Shown: positions 9,592 through 18,033 of the stretch, in pieces
How positions within the stretch are numbered: the first letter of the stretch is position 1
Layout of the letters: every line of letters begins with the position of its first letter
NCBI GenBank assembly: GCA_963662705.2
Contig: OY759767.1
Location: 1,736,001 to 1,800,000 of the forward strand
Direction: 5' to 3'
DNA from: JAPPHA01 sp963662705
GTDB lineage: Bacteria > Pseudomonadota > Alphaproteobacteria > Rhodobacterales > Rhodobacteraceae
Length of the DNA stretch: 64,000 nt
Notes under the pieces: generated by a model
What the model was told of the DNA's origin: nothing
Seen by the model: only the letters and a program-made list of their open reading frames with translations
The model's database searches: none
Program-made: the position numbers and the translations under genes

Positions 9592-9635
9592 TATACTATG
9601 TCGATCAATCAAGTACGTCTCAGGTCAGAGGAGGG
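9592..9635 (+). promoter_or_regulatory. Candidate promoter -10 and Shine-Dalgarno of the second importer operon
   Basis: TATACT at 9592-9597 is a good -10 hexamer just upstream of the operon. No convincing -35 was found, so an activator may be needed. The strong Shine-Dalgarno AGAGGAGGG (9627-9635) sits 4 nt before the ATG at 9640. It fixes that ATG as the start rather than the in-frame ATG at 9598. Confidence 0.45.
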
Positions 9636-9639
9636 TATA

Positions 9640-10992
9640 ATGAAAAAACTAGGTCAGTTGTTTGCTGCCACACTGATTGCAGCGGGTTGTGTTAGTGCTG
9701 GTCCGGTAATTGCCGAAGATGTCACCGTCAAGCTGTGGTCGCGTGCCGACCGCTCGGGACCGCTGCGTGCGGGCAATGTTGTCGCCGCGGCTGACCAGTA
9801 CAACCGCATGCTCGAGGCGGCCGGTTCCGAGGTACGTGTGGTCGTCGAACTTATCGAAACCAATGCCCGCGGCTTTGACGCGGACGCCCTTGACGTACTC
9901 AAGGCGCATTCGGTTGGCGATACTCCAGACATTCTTGTTGCGGCACATGAATGGATCGGTTCGTTCGTGGAAGCTGGACTGGCGGCAAATCTGGAAGAGC
10001 ATATCGCCGCCAACGAACCCTTGTATGCGGACATGATTCCGCAACTTTGGGATTCAGTGAAGTACAAGGGTGAGCGCTACGGCATTCCGCAGGACTCGGA
10101 AATCCGGATGTTCTTCCTGAACAACGATATCCTGCGGGCTACCGGAAAGTCCGAGGAGTTCATCGCCGGGCTGCCAGCCGCGGTCGAGGCAGGCGAGTTC
10201 ACGATGTACGATTTCTGCGATCTTGCAGCTGAGGCTGTCAATGCCGGAGCAGCCAAGGTTGGCTGGGTACACCGGCCAAACGTGGGACCGGACTTCCAGA
10301 TGGCTATGGCTTCATTCGGAATCGACATCTACAACGAGGAAGAAGCCAAGCTGCAAGTCACCCGGAAAGGTCTGGTCGCATACTACAGCTGGCTGCAATA
10401 CTGCGTTGAAAACGGTTCACTGCCGGCTGACATGACCACGTGGTCCTGGGACTCCGTCCACGCGGCGTTCCGCGGCGGCGACGCGCTTTCCAAGTTCCAC
10501 GGTATCTGGAATGTCGGGGCGCAGCTCGAGTCATTTGGCATCAGCGGCGCCGACGAGTACTTCAACCTGATCACCTGGATTCATGCGCCTCCGGGCGAAA
10601 AGGGCGGCCAGCCAAAGAACCTCAGCCATCCGATCGTCTATGTGGTTGGCGATACGCCGAACAAGGATCTGGCAGCCATGATCGTTGCACTGGCTTCGCA
10701 GCACGTGCCGAACACCGCGCATGCGGTGGGCACCAATCATACCCCGATCAACTACGGACAGGCGTCGATGCCGGAGTTCGTGGAAAAGGGATGGGCATTG
10801 ATTGCTGGCACACCGATGCTGAAACACGCGGAGTTCATGCCGAATCATTCCAAGATCGGACAGTATAACGCCATCACCTACCAGGGCGTTCAGGCGGTCG
10901 AGACCGGTGAACTGAGCCCCGAAGAAGCTGCCGACCTCGTCATCGACGAACTAGAGGTCGAACTTGGCGATGACGTGATCATCCTCGAATGA
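9640..10992 (+). CDS. ABC transporter substrate-binding protein, family 1 (sugar / glycerol-3-phosphate type)
   Basis: A 450-residue periplasmic receptor. MKKLGQLFAATLIAAG begins a signal peptide that ends near VIA|ED (about residue 25). The mature chain starts VTVKLWSR and shows the family-1 pattern, including DTPDILVAAHEWIGSFVEAG, RYGIPQDSEIRMFFLNND and the WSWDSVHAAFRGGDA ligand-site region. MalE/UgpB relatives bind oligosaccharides, polyols or glycerophosphodiesters. The two phosphodiesterase-type genes at the end of the operon favour a phosphate-ester ligand (inference). A perfect hairpin follows the stop codon. Confidence 0.9.
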   Translation: MKKLGQLFAATLIAAGCVSAGPVIAEDVTVKLWSRADRSGPLRAGNVVAAADQYNRMLEAAGSEVRVVVELIETNARGFDADALDVLKAHSVGDTPDILVAAHEWIGSFVEAGLAANLEEHIAANEPLYADMIPQLWDSVKYKGERYGIPQDSEIRMFFLNNDILRATGKSEEFIAGLPAAVEAGEFTMYDFCDLAAEAVNAGAAKVGWVHRPNVGPDFQMAMASFGIDIYNEEEAKLQVTRKGLVAYYSWLQYCVENGSLPADMTTWSWDSVHAAFRGGDALSKFHGIWNVGAQLESFGISGADEYFNLITWIHAPPGEKGGQPKNLSHPIVYVVGDTPNKDLAAMIVALASQHVPNTAHAVGTNHTPINYGQASMPEFVEKGWALIAGTPMLKHAEFMPNHSKIGQYNAITYQGVQAVETGELSPEEAADLVIDELEVELGDDVIILE

Positions 10993-11006
10993 TCTAAATA
11001 GGTGAA

Positions 11007-11029
11007 CGGGCCGCCATAGTGGCGGCCCG
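11007..11029 (+). promoter_or_regulatory. Intercistronic hairpin after the binding-protein gene
   Basis: A perfect 9-bp inverted repeat, CGGGCCGCC at 11007-11015 and GGCGGCCCG at 11021-11029, with loop ATAGT. It lies 14 nt after the binding-protein stop and is followed by ACCCAATCAA rather than a U-run. It therefore probably stabilises the upstream message or attenuates the permease genes. The same arrangement occurs after the binding-protein gene of the other importer in this window. Confidence 0.7.
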
Positions 11030-11041
11030 GACCCAATCAAG

Positions 11042-11983
11042 GTGCGGTCGTCGACTTTCCGAACCGGAACCAACATGCTGGTCTTCCTGGGGCCGGCATC
11101 ATTCTTTCTTGTTTGTTTGCTTCTGGCCCCGATCTTCGTTGACCTGGTCGTTGCCTTCACCGACATGGCGCAGACCATTCGGATCAACGAGTTTACCACC
11201 AAGCAGTTCAGCAAGCTTGCCCGAGCCAGTGAGGACGCCTGGCTGGGATTTGAACTCCGCGCGTCCTTTTACCGGGCGCTGAGCCTCTCTGCCATTTACA
11301 TTTTCTTTACGCTGGCAATCTTCAATCTGACCTTTGGGCTGATTCTCGCGCTGACGACAACAGCGCTTCCGGACTGGCTCGGCGGCGTGTATCGCGCAAT
11401 CTGGCTGCTGCCGCGCATGTCTCCCTCCGTGGTCTATGCGCTGCTGTGGGTCTGGGTCGTTGATCCGACAGAACGGGGATTGCTAAACCAAGTCATTGGC
11501 GCCTTGGGCATTTCTCCGATCAACATGAAGCTCGATGCGCCAATCGTCCTGATCGTGACGGCCAACGGTTTCATCGGCGCCTCGATTGGCATGCTGATAC
11601 TGACCAGTTCCATCCGCTCGATTCCCGAGCATCTGTTTTTTGCGGCGCGGGCCGACGGCGCTGGCTCCCTGTCGATCATTCGGCACATTGTCCTGCCCGC
11701 TCTGCGCTGGCCGCTTAGCTACATTACCGTCTTTCAGTTCCTCGCTCTTCTCGTATCGTTCGAATACATTTTCCTGATCATGGGGCCGGCGCGCTCAACC
11801 ATGACGATGGCAATGCTGGCCTACACCAAGACGCTTGCGCCAGACATTGGTGCCGGCCAGTACGCCTATGGTGCGGCGATTACCCTGATCCTGATCGTGA
11901 TCGGCGTATTCGTGGCGCTGGTCCTTTATCGCCTTGCCAACATGACCCGGCTGCTGATGGCGCCCCGGATCGAGGTGCAGTGA
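11042..11983 (+). CDS. ABC transporter permease, MalF/UgpA-like
   Basis: An inner-membrane permease of 313 residues from the GTG at 11042, or 302 from the ATG at 11075. Neither start has a convincing Shine-Dalgarno; AATCAAG before the GTG is weak. Six hydrophobic segments are visible, with the EAA loop RADGAGSLSIIRHIVLPALRW near 195-220 that contacts the ATPase. It forms the channel with the next permease. The downstream gene overlaps its stop as TGATG. Confidence 0.9.
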   Translation: MRSSTFRTGTNMLVFLGPASFFLVCLLLAPIFVDLVVAFTDMAQTIRINEFTTKQFSKLARASEDAWLGFELRASFYRALSLSAIYIFFTLAIFNLTFGLILALTTTALPDWLGGVYRAIWLLPRMSPSVVYALLWVWVVDPTERGLLNQVIGALGISPINMKLDAPIVLIVTANGFIGASIGMLILTSSIRSIPEHLFFAARADGAGSLSIIRHIVLPALRWPLSYITVFQFLALLVSFEYIFLIMGPARSTMTMAMLAYTKTLAPDIGAGQYAYGAAITLILIVIGVFVALVLYRLANMTRLLMAPRIEVQ

Positions 11984-13044
11984 TGGCGGTGGCGAAGACA
12001 CAGGCCGATTGGGAACTACTGGCGCGACGATCGCGGCGCGACCGGCGGATCAAGCATGGGCTGCTGATCGCCTTTCTGACGCTCGTCACAATTCCGGTGA
12101 TCGTGCCGTTTTTTTGGGTTTTCGTGATTTCAATCTCGGCCCGCACGGGCGGTGTCGAATCCGACGTGCTGTGGCGGGCCTGCGCGATCCTGGTGCCGGC
12201 CGTATTTGCCTATGGCGTGGCCCATACGGCGTTCCGCAGCGTCCGCCAGCGTATCTATGCTGCCGTGATCCTGATTTTGCTTGCGGTCGTCGGACTCGCC
12301 ATCACCGTCGGCGATGACCTGCATCTTTACAATTACCGGTTCATGGTCAATCCCAACCTCGTGGAGGAACTGCGAGGCGCCGCTACGGCTGGCGGACAGT
12401 TCCCCTGGGTTTGGGTGGCATTTGTCAATTCCCTGATTGTGGCAGCAACCTCGATGGCGCTCAAGGTCACCGTGGCGACGCTGGCGGGCTATTATCTTTC
12501 CCGTTTTGCATTTCGCGGCCGCTCCCAGTTTCTGCAGGGGCTTTTGATCCTGGAAGTGTTCCATCCCTGGATGCTGACGATCCCGATTTTTCTCGTGATC
12601 TTCTGGATTGGACTGCTCAATACATTGGCCGGACCGATCCTGGTGCTTACCGCAATCGACCTGCCATTCTTCATATTCATCATGAAAGGTTTTTTTGACG
12701 CGGTTCCATGGGACATCGAGATGTCGGCCATGACCGATGGCGCCTCCCGCCGGCAGGCCTTCCGGATGGTCGTGCTGCCGCAGGTGCGGGGCGGCATCAT
12801 CGCGATCGCCGTCCTGGGCTTCATCAAGGGCTGGGAGGAGTATGTCTTTGTCACGGCCCTGCGGACCGGCAACTCCTACTGGGTGATGTCCACCTACCTT
12901 TACTATGTGGCGGAAGACGTGATGGGCGTGGATTACGGTGTCGTTGCCGCTGTCAGTGTCATATACATCATACCTTCACTGGCGCTTTATCTCTTCTGCC
13001 AGAAATTCCTCACTCAATTGACACTCGGAGGTGTCAAGGGCTGA
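11983..13044 (+). CDS. ABC transporter permease, MalG/UgpE-like, with an extra membrane insertion
   Basis: A 353-residue permease, longer than the roughly 275-300 usual for MalG/UgpE proteins. The first helix (about 27-50) is followed by an unusual insertion at about 55-115 containing two further hydrophobic segments (near 65-82 and 91-110). The normal region WVAFVNSLIVAATSMALKVT and the core with the EAA loop MSAMTDGASRRQAFRMVVLP come after it. The ATG at 11983 overlaps the previous stop, and its own stop overlaps the ATPase start by 1 nt. The insertion makes the predicted topology eight helices instead of six. Confidence 0.88.
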   Translation: MAVAKTQADWELLARRSRRDRRIKHGLLIAFLTLVTIPVIVPFFWVFVISISARTGGVESDVLWRACAILVPAVFAYGVAHTAFRSVRQRIYAAVILILLAVVGLAITVGDDLHLYNYRFMVNPNLVEELRGAATAGGQFPWVWVAFVNSLIVAATSMALKVTVATLAGYYLSRFAFRGRSQFLQGLLILEVFHPWMLTIPIFLVIFWIGLLNTLAGPILVLTAIDLPFFIFIMKGFFDAVPWDIEMSAMTDGASRRQAFRMVVLPQVRGGIIAIAVLGFIKGWEEYVFVTALRTGNSYWVMSTYLYYVAEDVMGVDYGVVAAVSVIYIIPSLALYLFCQKFLTQLTLGGVKG

Positions 13045-14072
13045 TGGCAAACGTTGAACTGCAAAATCTCACCAAGGTCTGGGACCAGGTCACTGCGGTT
13101 GACAATATCAATCTGGAGATCCGGGACGGCGAGTTCCTGGCAGTGCTCGGACCATCGGGCTGTGGCAAGTCTACGACCCTGTTCATGCTGGCCGGAGTCT
13201 ACCTCCCGAGCGGTGGCGACATTCTGTTCGATGGCGCCCGGGTCAACGATGTCGAGGCTCGCTCCCGCAATGTCGGAATCGTGTTCCAGTCCTACGCACT
13301 CTATCCGAACATGAATGTCCTGCAGAACATCATGTTTCCGTTGCGGTTTCAGGAAACAAGGGACGCGGCCGGACAGGCGCGGGAGATGGCGGAATTGGTG
13401 CAGGTCGGCGAATTGCTTGAACGTCGCCCCAGCCAGTTGTCCGGAGGCCAGCAGCAACGGGTTGCGCTGGCGCGGGCGCTGGTCAAACAGCCAAATCTTC
13501 TGTTGCTGGATGAACCCCTGTCAAACCTCGACGCGACCCTGAGGCTGACCATGCGCGCCGAAATCCGCCGGATTACCCGGGAATTGGCGGTGACGACAAT
13601 CCTCGTGACCCATGACCAACTGGAAGCGACGACAATGGCGGATCGTGTCGTGTGCATGAATGTCGGCCGGATTGAACAGACCGGAACGGCCGAAGATCTG
13701 TATCTGCGTCCTGACACCCTGTTTGTCGCAGGATTCATCGGCTCGCCGCCGATCAATCTGATCAGACTACAGTCCAGGCAGCGCGCCGTGCTCGACGTTC
13801 CGGATGCGGCCGAGACTGTTGGCATTCGGCCGGAATTGCTGCGATCGGCTGAAACCGGGCTGCCGGTGACGGTGACCACAGTAGAGCCGATGGGACGCGA
13901 GACCCTGGTAACGGCCGACAGCAATCTCGGCCCGCTGCGGTTTCTGGAAGCGACATCGCGCCCCAAATGGTCGGCCGGTGACAGACTGCACGTCTCGTTC
14001 CAGCCACGGGATACGATTGTCTTCGATGGCGCTGGCCAGCGGGTATCTGATTTGCATGCCGCCATCGGGTAA
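13044..14072 (+). CDS. ABC transporter ATP-binding protein, MalK/UgpC-like
   Basis: A 342-residue ATPase with Walker A GPSGCGKST at 36-44, the Q-loop in VFQSYALYPNMNV, signature LSGGQQQR, Walker B LLLLDEPLSNLD and switch VTHDQLEATTMADRVV. The roughly 100-residue C-terminal OB-like regulatory domain typical of MalK/UgpC follows; in that family it can receive inducer-exclusion signals. The ATG shares one base with the preceding stop. A longer open frame upstream is antisense to nothing and is ignored. It powers the importer formed by the two preceding permeases. Confidence 0.93.
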   Translation: MANVELQNLTKVWDQVTAVDNINLEIRDGEFLAVLGPSGCGKSTTLFMLAGVYLPSGGDILFDGARVNDVEARSRNVGIVFQSYALYPNMNVLQNIMFPLRFQETRDAAGQAREMAELVQVGELLERRPSQLSGGQQQRVALARALVKQPNLLLLDEPLSNLDATLRLTMRAEIRRITRELAVTTILVTHDQLEATTMADRVVCMNVGRIEQTGTAEDLYLRPDTLFVAGFIGSPPINLIRLQSRQRAVLDVPDAAETVGIRPELLRSAETGLPVTVTTVEPMGRETLVTADSNLGPLRFLEATSRPKWSAGDRLHVSFQPRDTIVFDGAGQRVSDLHAAIG

Positions 14073-15111
14073 CACGATCGCACGTAATGCGTTTGACCGT
14101 CGGGTCGAGATGCTCGAGCCGCCTACCGCCGTCCAGCGTCAGGAAGCCCTGTCGTTATCTGGAAGCAGGAAGGTGCATGACCGGTTGCTGGCCAGTTGGC
14201 CCTGCCTGAGCACCATCGAAACGTCCGCCTCCACGGTACCGGCTGCGCCGTTGTCGGGACTGACAATCACGGCTTGGAATATGGAACGCTGCAAGCAGGT
14301 CGAACAAAGCGCGGAAATGATTGCGGGCGCCGGTGCCGATGTCGTGCTTGCCACCGAAATGGACCGCGGCATGGCGCGGTCCGGACAGCGCGACACGCCC
14401 GGTGATCTGGCAGGTTGTCTGGGCTGGGGATATGCCTTTGGTGTCGAGTTTGTCGAACTTGGTCTTGGCGACGTCCGGGAAACGCGCGATCATGCCGGGG
14501 AAATCAACCGGCAAGGCCTGCATGGCAATGCAATCCTCTCACGCTATCGGATTGACGATGTGAGATTGCTGCCGCTGGAGGCCAGCGGAGACTGGTTTGT
14601 GGGCGCACCCAAGGATGACGGCCAGGTCAGGGTCGGCGGGCGCATGGCGTTGGCCGCGCGGCTGGCAACCGAACGGGAACCAGTCGTGATTGTGGCCGTC
14701 CACTATGAAAGTCAAAGCGACAGTACTGACCGGGCCAGGCAGACCCGACGCCTGCTGGAATGCCTGGAGAACGAATTTGGCGACACCAGATGCATCATCG
14801 GGGGCGACCTGAACACAAAAGGATTTCTTCAGGCCGGTCTTGCCGGGTCTGCAATGCTGGACGGCGCTGCAGAGTCTGAACCAAGTTTCGCGCACTTTGC
14901 CGCGGAGGGGTTCGACTGGCGGCAGACCAATACCGGGGCGCATACGACCCGGCTGCATCCAGAAGATCCGCCTGACAGTCCGTTGACGATGCTGGACTGG
15001 CTGCTGGTGCGGGGCGTTCATGCGGGCCGGCCATTCGTTGTTCCGGCATGCGGTGCTAATGGCGAGTATCTTTCCGACCACGAAATGGTCGGCGCCACGG
15101 TTTGGCCGTAA
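14056..15111 (+). CDS. Endonuclease/exonuclease/phosphatase (EEP) family protein
   Basis: A 351-residue protein from the ATG at 14056, which overlaps the ATPase gene by 17 nt. The EEP metal-dependent phosphodiesterase core is complete: TAWNME near 72-77, the metal-binding Glu101 in LATEMD, VAVHYES with His217, GGDLN near 249-253, DWLL near the end and SDH at 340-342. The first 65 residues have no clear fold. No signal peptide is seen, so it is probably cytoplasmic. The family cleaves phosphodiester or phosphomonoester bonds in nucleic acids, lipids or small molecules. Its place in an importer operon next to a glycerophosphodiesterase suggests a small imported substrate (inference). Confidence 0.85.
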   Translation: MPPSGNTIARNAFDRRVEMLEPPTAVQRQEALSLSGSRKVHDRLLASWPCLSTIETSASTVPAAPLSGLTITAWNMERCKQVEQSAEMIAGAGADVVLATEMDRGMARSGQRDTPGDLAGCLGWGYAFGVEFVELGLGDVRETRDHAGEINRQGLHGNAILSRYRIDDVRLLPLEASGDWFVGAPKDDGQVRVGGRMALAARLATEREPVVIVAVHYESQSDSTDRARQTRRLLECLENEFGDTRCIIGGDLNTKGFLQAGLAGSAMLDGAAESEPSFAHFAAEGFDWRQTNTGAHTTRLHPEDPPDSPLTMLDWLLVRGVHAGRPFVVPACGANGEYLSDHEMVGATVWP

Positions 15112-15112
15112 T

Positions 15113-15904
15113 GTGGATGCGGACAAGGCGGCCCGCGTCCGCCGGATTCTGAATCCAACTGCGGTGTGCGGCTGTGTGACCGACGGTATTGCCGTGACGA
15201 GGATAGTCAGCCATCGCGGAGCCTGTCGGGTAGCACCGGAAAACACGATCGTCTCCGGCCGACGGGCGGCTGAGCTCGGTGCCGACATCGTCGAACTGGA
15301 CGTTCGTGAATCCGCAGACGGTGTCCTCTATGTCCTGCATGACGCGACGTTGAATCGCACAACGAATGGCCGCGGACTGATTGCCCGGATGCAGAGCCGG
15401 GATCTGGACCGGCTGGATGCCGGATCCTGGTTTGGCCCGGAATTTGCCGGCGAGCCGCTGCCACGCCTCATCGACTTCCTGATGGAACTCAAACCGCTTC
15501 TGGGATTCTATGTCGAGGTAAAGGCCGCCGCGCCCTGGAGGTTGGCGGCAGAACTCGAGGCCGCGGGTCTCGGGTCCGGCTGTATCATCTATTCGGAGAA
15601 TGACGAAATGCGCACGGCGCTGCGAAAGGCCTTGCCCCACCAACTCCACATGGTGAATTACCGGGATCATCCCGACATCGAGAATGCCCGGGCCGCGGGC
15701 GCCTCGCTTCTCGAGTTTCACAGCATGGACATGACGACGCAGCTCATTTCGTGCGCGCGGGCTCAGGGTTTCGAGATCATGATGCACACCCCGCGCCACG
15801 ACGAATCCGCATTTCGGCAAGCCCTTGTTGCTGGCGTCGAATACCTCAATATTGATTACCCGGCGACTGCCCAGACGCTTCGCCGCGAGATACAAAGCGC
15901 CTGA
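15113..15904 (+). CDS. Glycerophosphodiester phosphodiesterase (GDPD) family protein
   Basis: About 263 residues from a GTG at 15113, one base after the preceding stop. Other GTG codons just downstream (for example the one before TRIVSHRG) could also serve. GDPD catalytic residues are clear: SHRG with His34-Arg35, PENT, the ELD metal ligands near 61-63, and LHDATLNRTTNG with His76. A TIM-barrel rhythm continues, with YVEVK later. These enzymes release glycerol 3-phosphate plus an alcohol from deacylated phospholipids. There is no signal peptide, so it is an intracellular, UgpQ-like enzyme, which fits a Ugp-type importer. Confidence 0.88.
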   Translation: MDADKAARVRRILNPTAVCGCVTDGIAVTRIVSHRGACRVAPENTIVSGRRAAELGADIVELDVRESADGVLYVLHDATLNRTTNGRGLIARMQSRDLDRLDAGSWFGPEFAGEPLPRLIDFLMELKPLLGFYVEVKAAAPWRLAAELEAAGLGSGCIIYSENDEMRTALRKALPHQLHMVNYRDHPDIENARAAGASLLEFHSMDMTTQLISCARAQGFEIMMHTPRHDESAFRQALVAGVEYLNIDYPATAQTLRREIQSA

Positions 15905-16250
15905 ACGGCTGGCTTCAACAGCTCTTCCGCTGCAGGCTTGCGCCATCTGCAAGGCATCAGGAAGGATCAGAGTCGGAAACGCAAGGGGACGGGGACGCTG
16001 CGACCGGAACAACACGTACGGGAAACCGAAAAACGACATCTGGTTCTGTCCGCTCAGAAGGGACTGGAAAAGACCCTCCAGCAAGTGAAAATCACTCCAC
16101 CCCCGAACGATTGCGATCGCTTGCCCAGCCCGCCTGATTATCGACATCCCGTATCCTGTTGTAAGGACGCGAATAAGCGAGAGAGATCTTCTGCCCTGTC
16201 GTGTATTTTCAGAGAACAGAAAGCGGTCTTGGCGGGTGCACCAACATTTT
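15905..16250. other. Intergenic stretch between convergent genes
   Basis: 346 bases between the convergent GDPD and apt genes. No gene was recognised and no strong hairpin with a T-run was seen for either transcript. Antisense frames here continue from the GDPD gene and are not credible. Confidence 0.5.
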
Positions 16251-16784
16251 TCAGTGTCCCGGAAATGTGCAGAGAGTTGCCACGGACAGCCCCATCGAAT
16301 TCAGGACAGCTTTGCCTCCGAGGTCGGGCAACTCGATGATGACTCCTACCTGAACAACCGTTCCTCCGAGACGATCGACAAGCCTGGCAGCGGCCGCCGC
16401 CGTTCCTCCCGTGGCAAGGAGATCGTCAACGAGCAGTATTCTCTCGCCGTGAACCACGGCATCGTCGTGCATCTCGAGTGTCTCCACACCATACTCGAGC
16501 TCGTAGTCCTCACTGATCGTGGCAGCAGGCAATTTTCCCTTCTTGCGTACCGGAACGAAGCCGGTTCCCAATTCCTGCGCCAGGGCGCCACCGATAATGA
16601 AACCGCGAGCTTCGATCCCGGCCACCTTGTCAAAATGCGTCTCGTTGGTTGCGGCAACCAGCCCGCGCACCGCCAGTTCCAGTCCTTCGGCGCTGCCGAA
16701 GAGCGGCGTGACGTCCCGGAAGAGAATTCCGTCGTGCGGAAACCCCGGAATCGTTCGAATGAAATCCTTGATTTGACCCGTCAT
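16251..16784 (-). CDS. apt: Adenine phosphoribosyltransferase
   Basis: A 177-residue cytosolic enzyme joining adenine and PRPP to give AMP. The type I phosphoribosyltransferase PRPP-loop reads ILLVDDLLATGGTA at about 120-133. IRTIPGFPHDGILFRDVTPL at the N-terminus and IEARGFIIGG are typical of Apt. Length is normal. The start overlaps the upstream mtaP stop by 4 nt, and the pairing makes sense because methylthioadenosine phosphorylase releases the adenine that Apt recycles. Confidence 0.95.
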   Translation of the reverse strand: MTGQIKDFIRTIPGFPHDGILFRDVTPLFGSAEGLELAVRGLVAATNETHFDKVAGIEARGFIIGGALAQELGTGFVPVRKKGKLPAATISEDYELEYGVETLEMHDDAVVHGERILLVDDLLATGGTAAAAARLVDRLGGTVVQVGVIIELPDLGGKAVLNSMGLSVATLCTFPGH

Positions 16785-17662
16785 GGGACCTGCCCGAGTA
16801 CCCGGCCGGCGACGGCGTCGAGTCGTGCGACGACGGTCGCGTCACGGTCTTCCAGGCGCGTCAGTATGGCAAACTCGAGAGCCCTGTCGCAGCCCTGGGG
16901 GCACGCCGAACGAACGCCAGCAAAATTGTCCGGGAAAGAGCCAATCACCTCGCGCATGCGGCTGGCATTGCTTGTCAGGGTCCTAATGATCTCGGAAACG
17001 TCGACTTCCCCGTGATCCGGGTGCCAACTGTCGTAATCCGTGACCATCGCGACTGTCGCGTAGCAGATTTCGGCTTCGCGGGCGAGCTTGGCCTCCGGCA
17101 TGTTGGTCATGCCGATCACGTCGCAGCCCCAGTTCTCCCGGTACATTCTGGATTCGGCCAATGTCGAGAATTGCGGTCCTTCCATCGCCAGGTATGTCCC
17201 GCCACGATGAACCCGGATCCCTTGCTCCCGTGCGATCTGCTCCAGCGAGTCACCGAGGCGTCTGCATGTTGGATGCGCAACCGAGACATGCCCGACACAG
17301 CCCGAACCGAAGAAACTCTTTTCGCGAGCAAATGTTCGGTCGATGAACTGATCCACGATCACGAAATCACCGGGCGCGAGGTCTTCACGAAACGAACCGC
17401 AGGCGGATGCAGACACGATGTCGGTTACGCCCAGTCGCTTCAGTGCATCAATGTTCGCCCTGTACGGTACGGTGGTTGGCGAATGGACGTGTCCCCGGCC
17501 ATGGCGCGGAAGAAATGACAGCCTGAGGCCTTTCAGATTCCCGGAGAGGACGTGATCCGATGGCGCCCCCCATGGTGTATGAACTTCTCGCCATTCAGCG
17601 TCTTCAAGGCTCGCGATTTCGTAGATTCCGCTTCCGCCGATAACAGCAACGTGATGTTCCAT
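16781..17662 (-). CDS. mtaP: S-methyl-5'-thioadenosine phosphorylase
   Basis: A 293-residue trimeric phosphorylase that cleaves methylthioadenosine, a by-product of polyamine and homoserine-lactone synthesis, to adenine and methylthioribose 1-phosphate. Evidence: VIGGSGIYEI at the N-terminus, the phosphate site FLPRHGRGHVHSPTTVPYRA, and the nucleoside site GMTNMPEAKLAREAE followed by VTDYDSW, the MTAP-type variant rather than plain purine nucleoside phosphorylase. I chose the ATG at 17662, which has GGGAG upstream; a TTG at 17680 is also open. It is cotranscribed with apt. Confidence 0.93.
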   Translation of the reverse strand: MEHHVAVIGGSGIYEIASLEDAEWREVHTPWGAPSDHVLSGNLKGLRLSFLPRHGRGHVHSPTTVPYRANIDALKRLGVTDIVSASACGSFREDLAPGDFVIVDQFIDRTFAREKSFFGSGCVGHVSVAHPTCRRLGDSLEQIAREQGIRVHRGGTYLAMEGPQFSTLAESRMYRENWGCDVIGMTNMPEAKLAREAEICYATVAMVTDYDSWHPDHGEVDVSEIIRTLTSNASRMREVIGSFPDNFAGVRSACPQGCDRALEFAILTRLEDRDATVVARLDAVAGRVLGQVP

Positions 17663-18033
17663 GAATTGCGACTCCCGCAATCGTTCTCAGCAAGGCACGT
17701 ACAAACGGTAGTTCGGACAGTCAACTTCGGTTGTTCCGTGAATCGGGGGTGCCGGTTGTTCCGCCGGGGCGTATCCGGTGATCACGCCAGATCGAAACCA
17801 TCCAAGATTACGCTCACGTAACACGGCAATTCAATTCAACTGTGCGGGCACCGGAATTGGTCGTCTGAGACAGTTCTTCGGTGGTATAGATTCTGAATCC
17901 ACCGATGCGACGGCTCCCCTGCAACAATTGTAGCCTCGGCACGAATTCCGCCCCGGTTCGGAACGGACGCCTGGCACTTTCCACGGGATCAGCAATCATT
18001 CTGGCATGTCATGTGCATGAAATAGAGAATCCA
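17663..18033. other. Intergenic stretch, no gene seen
   Basis: 371 bases between two minus-strand genes. It should carry the promoter of mtaP-apt and the 3' end of the endonuclease transcript. No convincing hairpin or coding frame was found. Confidence 0.45.

Noticed and set aside
15056..16147. A 363-codon minus-strand frame over the GDPD gene and the following gap
   Set aside because: It opposes a gene with clear catalytic motifs; the portion in the gap has no recognisable sequence.
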